Positions 26,636 through 34,557 of a stretch of DNA of 44,334 nucleotides are shown one piece after another. Under the pieces are notes generated by a model. That model was not told the DNA's origin. It worked only from the letters and a program-made list of their open reading frames with translations, and searched no databases. The position numbers and the translations under genes are program-made. Source of the stretch: Prochlorococcus sp. AG-402-I21 (GTDB lineage: Bacteria > Cyanobacteriota > Cyanobacteriia > PCC-6307 > Cyanobiaceae); NCBI GenBank assembly GCA_003216955.1, contig QCHZ01000006.1:50707-95040 (forward strand), in the 5' to 3' direction. Each line of letters starts with the position of its first letter. The first letter of the stretch is position 1.

Positions 26636-28134
26636 TCTGAAAGTTGTTTCCATTCAGTTAAGCCTTGAGGCTTGTCGATTAATTCAATTCCAATATTTCT
26701 TAAATCAGCTCTTATTTTATCAGCGAGTAAAAAATCATTATTAGCTTTTGCTAAGGTTCTCTTTTTGATAAGTTCTTCAATTTTATTAGTTTCAATTTCT
26801 AGTTTGTTTTTCTGAGATTCTTGCCTTAAATTTACTTTTAATCCTAGAACTCCTGCTAACTCAGAAAGTAGTTGCCATTTATTAAAAACTTGATTTAATT
26901 GATCTTGTTCAACTTCATTAATATCTTTTTCTTTTAAGGAATTTATGAACTTTCTAATTGGTTGAGATAGTTCAAAAAGAATAGATAAAGCTCCAGATGT
27001 ATTTAGATCATCATCCATATATTTTTCAAAGTCTGATAATAATTTAAATGAGTCTTCATCAAGCTCTCTATTGATAGGTTTTTTTATAGCTTTATCTAGG
27101 TTGATTCCATTTATATCTTGATCTTTTATTTTATAAATATGACCAAAAGAAAGGCAGTTGTTTAATTTTTCCCATCCTTTAGAAGCCGCTTTTAGTGCTT
27201 CTTCAGTAAAATCTAGGGGCTTTCGATAGTTAGTTTGTAAGACAAAAAATCTCAAAGTCATAGGTGTAATACCTTCCTCTAATAAAGATCTAATGGTTGT
27301 AAAATTCCCTAGTGATTTACTCATCTTTTCACCACCAACATTAACCATCCCATTGTGAAGCCAGTATTTTGCTAACTCTTTCCCATTGCAGGCTTCTGAT
27401 TGAGCTATTTCATTCTCATGGTGAGGAAATATCAGGTCTGATCCACCAAGGTGTATATCAATACTTTCTCCTAACTCTTGTTTTACCATTGCTGAGCACT
27501 CTATATGCCAACCTGGTCTGCCATTCCCCCAAGGAGAGGAGTAACTAACCTCACCTGATTTGGACTTTTTCCAAAGCGCAAAATCAAGTGAATTCTTTTT
27601 ATTTTTTTCTTTATTCATTTTCAAACGTCCTGCTGCATTATCTTTCTGATTTTCAATTTCTCTACCACTAAGTTTTCCATAATTTTTATGTTTACCTACT
27701 GAAAAATAAACATCACCATTTGATGAGTAAGCTATACTCTTTTGTTCTAATTCTTCTATGAAATTAATAATTTTATGCAGGCATTTTGTTGCTCTTGGCA
27801 TACTACTTGGTCTAAGAATGGAAAGCTTATCCATATCTTTATGAAATTCATCAATATTTCTTTCACTTAATTCATCAGTAGAGCATCCTTCTTCTTTAGC
27901 TCGATTAATAATTTTGTCATCAATATCAGTGAAGTTTTGCACAAATTTAACTTCAAATCCTTTCCAAATTAAAAACCGTCTTAATACATCCCAATTAAGA
28001 TAACTTCTTGCATGACCAAGATGGCAAAGATCATAAACAGTTACACCGCAACAATATATTTTAACTTGATTAGGATTTATAGTAATAAAATCCTCTTTCT
28101 TTTTGGATAAGGTGTTTGTGAATTTTAAGGACAA
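26632..28134 (-). CDS. cysS: Cysteinyl-tRNA synthetase
   Basis: CysS charges tRNA-Cys. The 500-residue class I enzyme has the zinc-site cysteine in YCCGVTVYDLCH, the HIGH-type motif HLGHARSYLNWD and FTDIDDKII. GRPGWHIECSAM, the zinc histidines in FPHHENEIAQSEA, and the KMSKS motif in GEKMSKSLGNF follow. An anticodon-binding C-terminus ends the chain. It is the last gene of a probable minus-strand operon after polA, 43 bases downstream of the polA stop. Confidence 0.98.
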   Translation of the reverse strand: MSLKFTNTLSKKKEDFITINPNQVKIYCCGVTVYDLCHLGHARSYLNWDVLRRFLIWKGFEVKFVQNFTDIDDKIINRAKEEGCSTDELSERNIDEFHKDMDKLSILRPSSMPRATKCLHKIINFIEELEQKSIAYSSNGDVYFSVGKHKNYGKLSGREIENQKDNAAGRLKMNKEKNKKNSLDFALWKKSKSGEVSYSSPWGNGRPGWHIECSAMVKQELGESIDIHLGGSDLIFPHHENEIAQSEACNGKELAKYWLHNGMVNVGGEKMSKSLGNFTTIRSLLEEGITPMTLRFFVLQTNYRKPLDFTEEALKAASKGWEKLNNCLSFGHIYKIKDQDINGINLDKAIKKPINRELDEDSFKLLSDFEKYMDDDLNTSGALSILFELSQPIRKFINSLKEKDINEVEQDQLNQVFNKWQLLSELAGVLGLKVNLRQESQKNKLEIETNKIEELIKKRTLAKANNDFLLADKIRADLRNIGIELIDKPQGLTEWKQLSD

Positions 28135-28177
28135 TTTCTTAGATGAAAATATGAGAAATTATTGAATTTGTCAGCAA

Positions 28178-31138
28178 CTATTTTGCCTCCATCCAATTTA
28201 CTCCAACGCCCGTTTCAACGATAAGAGGGACGCTAAGTTTAACAGCATTTTCCATAGTGTTTTGGACAAGTCGTTTTGTTTCTTCCAAATCTTTGGGATC
28301 AACTTCTAGCACGAGTTCATCATGCACTTGAAGCAGAATTTTTGCAGCTAGTCCAGTCTTCCTTAAAGCGGAATGCAATTGAATCATTGCTAGCTTAATT
28401 ATGTCTGCACTTGAGCCTTGAATAGGTGCGTTTGCCGCGGCCCTTAATTGTTGTGCTTCCATACCTGCTCTTCTGGCGGTAGTTAAATCAATTTCATTTG
28501 GTGGAGTTCCCAGAAGTCTTCCAAGCCCATTTTTATTGAAATGAAAATATCTTCTTCTCCCAAGTAATGTTTCAACAAACCCTTGGCTTAAGGCAAGTCT
28601 TTCTTGATATTCTAAAAATTTAAAAACTGCTGGATAACGTTCCTTAAATTTGCTTAAAAAATATTTTGCTTCTATCAAGGAAACACCAGTTGATCTTGCA
28701 AACCTTTGTGCCCCCATACCATAAATAACACCAAAATTAATTGTTTTTCCTATTCTTCTTTCATCGGTGTCAATAGCATCTTTTTCAAATAAAATTTTTG
28801 CTGTTAAAGAGTGAACATCTTCGTTTTTTAAATAAGCATTTTTTAGTACTTCTTCACCTGAAAGATGTGTGAGTATACGAAGTTCGATTTGTGAATAATC
28901 TGCGCTTAGAAGTTTCCAATCTTTTTGCGGAAGAAAAGCTTTTCTTATTCGTCTACTAAATTCAGTTCTGATAGGGATATTTTGGAGATTTGGATTGCTG
29001 CTACTTAATCTTCCAGTGGCCGTTACGGCTTGATTGAAATCTGTATGCACTCTTCCCGTTTCTTTTTCAATAAGCTGTGGCAAAGCATCTACATAAGTAT
29101 TGAGCAACTTACTTATAGTGCGATGTTCAATGATCATTTTTACTATTTTATGGTCTGATTCCAGCTTTTCTAATACACCTGCATCTGTGCTCCATCCAGT
29201 CTTTGTTTTTCTTGATTTTTTCCTATCTAAATCAAGTTTCTCAAAAAGTAATTCACCTAATTGTTTAGGTGATGATAGGTTGAACTCACTTCCTGCAATC
29301 TTATAAACTTCCTCCTCGATATTATTTAATGTTTTTGTAAACTCTAAAGATAAATCTTTTAGATAAGGAGTATCAATAATGATACCGGTCGATTCGATTT
29401 CCGCTAATACTTGCTCAAGTGGTTGTTCAACTTCTTTAAGTAATTTTATTAATTTTGTACTTGTGTCTTTTAATCTATTAATATAAATAACTGCTAATTT
29501 TCTTGTTAAATAAACGTCCATTCCGCAGTACATACTTGCAGCCTTAATATCCACATAAGAGAAGTCTTCCCCTTTTTTGACAACATCAGAAAAACTTTTG
29601 GGCTTAAATCCAAATTCTCTAAAAGCAATTTCATCTAAACTATGTTTAAGAGTTGCATCACATATATAATCTGCAAGTAAAGTATCAATCACAACGCCAT
29701 TTAATATAATCCCATGTCTTAGTAAAATCAGTCTGTCGTATTTTGTATTCTGAAGGGTTTTAGGATTTTTATTGCTAGAGAACCAATCCTTAAGTGCATT
29801 AATAACTACTTCAATCTTTAATTGATTTGTATGATTCCTTTCTATTAAATCCTCTTCTTTTTTGCGATGTCCTATTGGTATATAAACTATATCTTTAAAT
29901 GATTCACCAAAACAAAATCCTAAGCCAACAAGTTCAGCCTTAAAAGGATTTAAACTCGTTGTTTCTGTATCAATTGCTATTGGCTTCTTCGTGTCTGTAT
30001 GTTTCATTATTTGTGCAACAAAATTATTAAGTTCTTCCAAATTGTCTATAATTTTAGGTTCTATCTCAGGAATCTCTTTCGTTTCATTAATGCTTGCTAC
30101 TTCATAATTCTCATTCTTATTATTAACGAATTTACTTTCTTTTGATGAGAGATGATTATCTTGTTCTGATAATCCCTCTTTAGAAAATAGAGCTTTAAAA
30201 GTTGAAACTTGTTTTAATAAACTATGTAACTCAAGTTTTTCAAGATTTTCAGCTAGTTTTGTTTCGTTAATACCTTCTAAGTTATGTTCTATTTTTGAAT
30301 TTATAGGAATTTTAATTAATATTTCTGCAAGTTTTCTTGAGAGATATGCATTATCTTTGTCCGCTCTTAGCTTTAATCTTACTGCTCCTTTTATGGCGCC
30401 TCTTTTGGCTTTCTCGCCCTCTTCCTCTAGCTCTTGGAGTGATTTATAGACTCCATCAAGATCATTGTTTTCGTTTAAAAGATTTATGGCTGTTTTTGGA
30501 CCTACTCCTTTGACTCCAGGAATATTGTCGGAGCTATCACCAGTTAAGGCTTTCAGATCAATAACTTTGTTTGGAATAACTCCAAGTTTCTCCTTCACTC
30601 CCTTTTCATTAATCAGTCTAGGATTTCCGCTTTTTGCATAAGGACCTCCACCCATGTACAAGACTGCGATATCTCTTTTGTCATCTACTAATTGAAAAAG
30701 GTCTCTATCTCCAGAAAGTATTCTCACACTCCATCCTTTATTAGCAGCATTATTGGCGAGTGTTCCTAAGACATCATCAGCTTCATATCCAGGGGCTTTG
30801 CAAATAGATAGATTGAGACTATCTTTGAGAATCTCTTCAAGTTGATCTAAATCTTGAAAAAATATGTCTGGTGCTACATCTCTATTGGCTTTATAGTTTG
30901 GATCTTCCTTGTGACGAAATGTTGGCTCAGCAGTATCAAAAGCAATTGTGATCCCTTTAGGCTTGATAGATTTGCAATTATCTAAAAGGCTTTTTAGAAA
31001 ACCATAGGTGACACTTGTGGGAAATCCGTCCTTTGTGGTAAGTCCTCCTTCACCTCCTTTGCTAAAAGCATAAAAACTTCTAAAAGCTAAAGAATGGCCA
31101 TCAACCAATAATAAAGTTGGCTTTTTTATTTCTTTCAT
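28178..31138 (-). CDS. polA: DNA polymerase I
   Basis: Repair and Okazaki-fragment-processing polymerase with all three domains. The 5' nuclease (about 1-310) has LLLVDGHSLAFRSFYAF, ILSGDRDLFQLV and LTGDSSDNIPGVKGVGPKTA. The 3'-5' proofreading domain keeps its acidic motif AIDTETTSLNPF, so proofreading is probably active. The polymerase has motif A LLSADYSQIELRILTHLSGE, motif B RRIGKTINFGVIYGMG and motif C LLQVHDELVLEV. The 986-residue length includes a modest linker. It is downstream of the efflux adaptor gene by 26 bases. Confidence 0.98.
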   Translation of the reverse strand: MKEIKKPTLLLVDGHSLAFRSFYAFSKGGEGGLTTKDGFPTSVTYGFLKSLLDNCKSIKPKGITIAFDTAEPTFRHKEDPNYKANRDVAPDIFFQDLDQLEEILKDSLNLSICKAPGYEADDVLGTLANNAANKGWSVRILSGDRDLFQLVDDKRDIAVLYMGGGPYAKSGNPRLINEKGVKEKLGVIPNKVIDLKALTGDSSDNIPGVKGVGPKTAINLLNENNDLDGVYKSLQELEEEGEKAKRGAIKGAVRLKLRADKDNAYLSRKLAEILIKIPINSKIEHNLEGINETKLAENLEKLELHSLLKQVSTFKALFSKEGLSEQDNHLSSKESKFVNNKNENYEVASINETKEIPEIEPKIIDNLEELNNFVAQIMKHTDTKKPIAIDTETTSLNPFKAELVGLGFCFGESFKDIVYIPIGHRKKEEDLIERNHTNQLKIEVVINALKDWFSSNKNPKTLQNTKYDRLILLRHGIILNGVVIDTLLADYICDATLKHSLDEIAFREFGFKPKSFSDVVKKGEDFSYVDIKAASMYCGMDVYLTRKLAVIYINRLKDTSTKLIKLLKEVEQPLEQVLAEIESTGIIIDTPYLKDLSLEFTKTLNNIEEEVYKIAGSEFNLSSPKQLGELLFEKLDLDRKKSRKTKTGWSTDAGVLEKLESDHKIVKMIIEHRTISKLLNTYVDALPQLIEKETGRVHTDFNQAVTATGRLSSSNPNLQNIPIRTEFSRRIRKAFLPQKDWKLLSADYSQIELRILTHLSGEEVLKNAYLKNEDVHSLTAKILFEKDAIDTDERRIGKTINFGVIYGMGAQRFARSTGVSLIEAKYFLSKFKERYPAVFKFLEYQERLALSQGFVETLLGRRRYFHFNKNGLGRLLGTPPNEIDLTTARRAGMEAQQLRAAANAPIQGSSADIIKLAMIQLHSALRKTGLAAKILLQVHDELVLEVDPKDLEETKRLVQNTMENAVKLSVPLIVETGVGVNWMEAK

Positions 31139-31164
31139 GAAACATTCATGATGAGATTAATTTA

Positions 31165-32238
31165 TTAATTTTTCCTTTTTTTAGCCCAAGGAGGAAGATC
31201 AATAAAAACTTTCTCTCCTGGTTCTAACCCAGATATTATTGCAGTCTTACTACCACTACTTGTACCCAATTCAACTTTTTTAAATGTTGGTTGATTGTTA
31301 CTTCCAACTACAAGTACTCCAGCTTTTCCTTCTTCCGTGACAATTGCGACAGTGGGAATAAGCGTATTGATTTTGGTTGCTCCCGTTTGAAAGTTGATAT
31401 CAGAAGTCATACCCAGACGTAAATCTTCAGGCTTTTTACTTAATAACAACGTAACTTCAAATGAAGTTACGTTGTTATTCTTGATGGCGCTTGGAGAGAT
31501 TTTGGAAACAACTGCTTTAAAACGCTTATCAGGAAAAGCATCTACTCTAATTGTGGCTTCTTGCCCTGTTTTTATTCTTCCTATATCACTCTCAGGAACT
31601 TTCGCAACTATTTCTAGGCCCTGTGAAAGTCTTACTATTGATGAACTTGTTGCTCCCCCTTCTCTTGATGAAGATGCAGAGGTTGTAGGAGTCACGAATG
31701 CTCCAGGGACTGCGTATCTGCTTGTTATTACTCCTTGAAATGGTGCTCTTATTTTAGTTTCGTTTTCTTCGACTTCTATTTGTTTGAATTTCGCTTCGCT
31801 ACTTAAAAATCTATTTTTATATTCTTCATACTCTTCTGCACTTATGGCACCTTCATTAAAGAGCATCTTCCTTCTTAGGTAACTTGCTTTTTGAGTCTCA
31901 TAATTAGCTTTGATTTCGTCAATTCTAAATTCCAAGTCTCCAAAATCCATTTTTGCGATTAAATCTCCTTTCTTTACCTGATCTCCTTCTTCCACGAAAA
32001 TTTCATCAAGTATTCCCTGTCTTTTTGGGCTCACATTAACGCTTTTATTTGCTTTTAATTCACCACTTGCTGTTATCAAACCAGGCAAGCTGCCGCTTTC
32101 AGCTGCAATTGTAAATTCAGTTATGTCTTTATTAGATCCATTATCTTGTGAAAGCTTAAAACTAATCGCACCAACACTTAAGACCGAAAGTGCTATGAGA
32201 CCTACAATTTTTTTCTTTTTTAAATTTTTCCAAATCAT
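31165..32238 (-). CDS. HlyD-family periplasmic adaptor (membrane fusion protein) of an efflux system
   Basis: The adaptor links an inner-membrane pump to an outer-membrane channel. The 357-residue protein has an N-terminal anchor (KIVGLIALSVLSVGAISF). A split lipoyl/barrel-sandwich domain follows, with VSPKRQGILDEIFVEEGDQVKKGDLIAKMD and, after an alpha hairpin (about 95-145), KIRAPFQGVITSRYAVPGAFV. A beta-barrel domain has NNVTSFEVTLLL and LGMTSDINF. The pump and channel genes are not adjacent, so the substrate is unknown. The NNVTSFEV segment is encoded by a perfect 18-bp-arm inverted repeat (31442-31479). It probably shares an operon with polA. Confidence 0.9.
   Translation of the reverse strand: MIWKNLKKKKIVGLIALSVLSVGAISFKLSQDNGSNKDITEFTIAAESGSLPGLITASGELKANKSVNVSPKRQGILDEIFVEEGDQVKKGDLIAKMDFGDLEFRIDEIKANYETQKASYLRRKMLFNEGAISAEEYEEYKNRFLSSEAKFKQIEVEENETKIRAPFQGVITSRYAVPGAFVTPTTSASSSREGGATSSSIVRLSQGLEIVAKVPESDIGRIKTGQEATIRVDAFPDKRFKAVVSKISPSAIKNNNVTSFEVTLLLSKKPEDLRLGMTSDINFQTGATKINTLIPTVAIVTEEGKAGVLVVGSNNQPTFKKVELGTSSGSKTAIISGLEPGEKVFIDLPPWAKKRKN
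31442..31479. repeat. Perfect inverted repeat inside the efflux adaptor gene
   Basis: AATAACAACGTAACTTCA (31442-31459), spacer AA, then its exact reverse complement (31462-31479). The arms are 18 bp with no mismatch. Because it is self-complementary, both strands encode nearly the same peptide here (NNNVTS-EVTLL). Confidence 0.95.
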
Positions 32239-32401
32239 ATTTAAAATAAACGCTAAAGAAATTTAGAAGTTTGGACGATGTAAAGAAAAAGCTTAAAAAC
32301 TTTCCTTTGGAGATTTATAACTATATTTTCGCTGTTAAAGGGCACTATTGGGTTTAATTTAGTCAAATTAATCAGCTGGTGTCTTTCAAAGACCCATTTC
32401 A

Positions 32402-33493
32402 ATGCTTAAGGCCGGAATTGTTGGACTCCCAAATGTTGGAAAGTCCACCTTGTTTAATGCTCTTGTCGCGAATGCTCAAGCTCAAGCAGCAAACTTCCCT
32501 TTTTGTACAATTGAACCCAATGTAGGCTCTGTTTCAGTACCGGATCAACGTTTGAATTTTCTTGGTGAACTTAGTAATAGTAAGCAAATCATCCCAACTC
32601 GAATGGAGTTTGTTGATATTGCTGGTCTTGTTAAGGGAGCAAGTAAAGGAGAGGGACTGGGCAACAAATTCTTAGCAAATATAAGGGAGGTCGATGCAAT
32701 AGTTCATGTGATTAGGTGTTTTAGCGATGATGATGTTATTCATGTTTCTGGATCAGTAGATCCACCAAGAGATATTGAGATAATAAATTTAGAATTAGCA
32801 TTGTCTGATTTAAATCAGATCGAAAAACGTAGAACTAGATTAAAAAAACAAATAAGTACTAATAAGGAAGCAAAGTTAGAAGATGAGGTATTGGAAAAGT
32901 TGTGCGAAGCCCTGGAAAATGAAAATGCAGTTAGGAGTGTTTCATTAACTGATGAAGAAAAAAAATTAATTAAACCATTAGGTTTATTAACAGCAAAACC
33001 AATTATTTATGCAACTAATCTTGGGGAAGATGAACTTGCTAGGGGTAATTCCTTTTCAGAAGAAGTAAATATACTGGCAACCAAAGAAGGTTCTGAATGT
33101 GTGAAGATTTCAGCGCAGGTTGAGGCTGAGTTGATTGAATTGGGGAAAGAGGAAAGAGATGATTATTTAAATGGTTTAGGAGTTGAAGAAGGAGGTTTAA
33201 TTAGTCTCATTAAAGCTACATATCGTTTGTTAGGTTTAAGCACTTATTTCACTACTGGAGAAAAAGAAACTAAAGCCTGGACTATTTATGATGGGATGAC
33301 AGCTCCACAAGCAGCTGGGGTAATTCATACAGATTTTGAAAAGGGATTTATTCGCGCTCAAACAATTTCATATAAAAAACTACTTGAAGCAGGATCCTTA
33401 GCGGAAGCTCGAAACAAAGGGTGGTTAAGAAGTGAAGGGAAAGAATATGTAGTAAATGAAGGAGATGTGATGGAGTTTTTATTCAACGTATAG
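32402..33493 (+). CDS. ychF: Obg-family GTPase/ATPase YchF
   Basis: YchF is a ribosome-associated P-loop nucleotidase that prefers ATP. The G1 motif is GLPNVGKST (residues 8-16), with switch and G3 in [20 protein letters not shown]. The non-canonical G4 ATNLGED has the NxxE form that relaxes guanine specificity. A coiled-coil insertion (about 125-175) and a C-terminal TGS domain ([13 protein letters not shown] onwards) complete the 363 residues, ending DVMEFLFNV. The last coding bases and early 3' flank recur at 34382-34419, suggesting that this 3' end was an integration target. Confidence 0.97.
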   Translation: MLKAGIVGLPNVGKSTLFNALVANAQAQAANFPFCTIEPNVGSVSVPDQRLNFLGELSNSKQIIPTRMEFVDIAGLVKGASKGEGLGNKFLANIREVDAIVHVIRCFSDDDVIHVSGSVDPPRDIEIINLELALSDLNQIEKRRTRLKKQISTNKEAKLEDEVLEKLCEALENENAVRSVSLTDEEKKLIKPLGLLTAKPIIYATNLGEDELARGNSFSEEVNILATKEGSECVKISAQVEAELIELGKEERDDYLNGLGVEEGGLISLIKATYRLLGLSTYFTTGEKETKAWTIYDGMTAPQAAGVIHTDFEKGFIRAQTISYKKLLEAGSLAEARNKGWLRSEGKEYVVNEGDVMEFLFNV

Positions 33494-33510
33494 TAGACTT
33501 GTCATACCAA
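33473..33510 (+). repeat. Direct repeat spanning the ychF 3' end, copy 1 (att-like)
   Basis: The stretch begins GAGTTTTTATTCAACGT (the last codons of ychF) and ends TCATACCAA. Against copy 2 at 34382-34419, 32 of 38 positions match: 17 of 17 at the left, 6 of 12 in the middle, 9 of 9 at the right. Confidence 0.8.
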
Positions 33511-33683
33511 GGGCTCTGACTATTCTCAATACGCTTCTATTCTAACTTTGTTCTAACTTTTAAGAACGTTTTGTTGGTGAAGTCCTTAATTGATAAATCA
33601 TAGAAAATGATTTAATTCTTGCTGGAAGGAAGTGATTTTTTTGGAGAAAATATAGATATACTAGAAGAAATATAAAAAAGAAG

Positions 33684-34253
33684 ATGAAGAGTGAAGGCAA
33701 GTCTCAGCTGAACATTAAGATTGATCCGAAACTCTTGCTTAGATTGAAGTCTAAGGCAATTAAGAGTGGAAAAACACTAACAGCTTTTATCACTGAACTA
33801 TTAGAAGAAGGTTCTATCAAAGCGAGCGGTGATATTGAAATCCTTGAGAAGAGACTCTTAAGAATAGAAGAACAACTTAATTTAAAAGATAATTTTTGGC
33901 CTGATAAAGAAGAAGATTTAAATCAAAGGAAGTGTATTTTTTCTGATAGTGGAGCAAAGAGATATGGTGATGTTGCTAAAGAATTGTTTGAGTTTTATCG
34001 GAAAGAAAAGAAACTTTCTTTGGAAGATGCCATCGCAGAATTATCTACTTGCCTTGGTAATTACGATAGTCAACCTGAACTAGTCTTTGAACTCCTCATG
34101 GGAAATCATGTATTAACAGGTTTAGAAATGACAGATGCCTATAGGAATGGGTCTTGTGGAATGAGAAGTGCTCTATCTGAATGGACTAAGAGCTCTTTAG
34201 AGCCATTAAATGAAGCTTTTCTAAACGCTGTGGAGACTAAAAATCTTGTATGA
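33684..34253 (+). CDS. Ribbon-helix-helix-type protein with uncharacterised C-terminal domain
   Basis: A 189-residue cytoplasmic protein. Residues about 7-43 (SQLNIKIDPKLLLRLKSKAI, then KTLTAFITELLEEG) look like a ribbon-helix-helix DNA-binding domain of the MetJ/Arc type, as found in plasmid and antitoxin regulators. The rest (CIFSDSGAKRYGDVAKELFEF, KLSLEDAIAELSTCLGNYDS, AYRNGSCGMRSALSEW) matches no family I know. No adjacent toxin or integrase gene is present. It lies between two copies of the ychF 3' end, so it may be the cargo or regulator of a small inserted element. It could also repress its own promoter; that is inference. Confidence 0.6.
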   Translation: MKSEGKSQLNIKIDPKLLLRLKSKAIKSGKTLTAFITELLEEGSIKASGDIEILEKRLLRIEEQLNLKDNFWPDKEEDLNQRKCIFSDSGAKRYGDVAKELFEFYRKEKKLSLEDAIAELSTCLGNYDSQPELVFELLMGNHVLTGLEMTDAYRNGSCGMRSALSEWTKSSLEPLNEAFLNAVETKNLV

Positions 34254-34557
34254 CTACAAATGGATAGGATTACTGCAAGTTTCGTATCCAGCGTAAGTTG
34301 TTCTACCTTTGTTCCTACTCTTCTAACTTACGTCTAACCCTATTTTTTCGCTGTAATCGTCTGCTATGACTGGACTGCTATGAGTTTTTATTCAACGTCT
34401 AGAAAATTGATCATACCAATGTTTCTCAAGATTTAATAGCTTCATGTGAGACTAGATAAATCTCAAAAACGTCTAACTTTTTTCTAGCTTTGTATATCTA
34501 AATAATTGCTTTAGTGTCTTGGAATGACTTGATATGTAGTCGTTATTATTCAATTAA
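34254..34557. other. Gene-free stretch carrying the second ychF-end repeat
   Basis: No coding frame of note. The stretch contains the second copy of the 38-bp repeat (34382-34419) and three copies of a TCTAAC motif (34321-34330, 34331-34340, 34471-34480). The same motif occurs twice after the first repeat. An 18-codon ATG frame begins at 34380 across the repeat but is probably chance. Confidence 0.45.
34382..34419 (+). repeat. Direct repeat of the ychF 3' end, copy 2 (att-like)
   Basis: GAGTTTTTATTCAACGT is identical to ychF codons EFLFN plus the first base pair of the valine codon, and the next bases CTAG keep valine and the TAG stop in frame. The preceding codons do not match ychF, so the identity starts sharply at 34382. 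Confidence 0.8.

Noticed and set aside
31394-31738. Plus-strand frame of 114 residues opposite the efflux adaptor
   Set aside because: It is antisense to a clear HlyD-family gene. Its resemblance to the real product (NNNVTS-EVTLL) is caused only by the inverted repeat.
34380-34436. Short ATG frame of 18 codons across the second ychF-end repeat
   Set aside because: Too short, no ribosome site, and the repeat conserves the ychF frame rather than this one.
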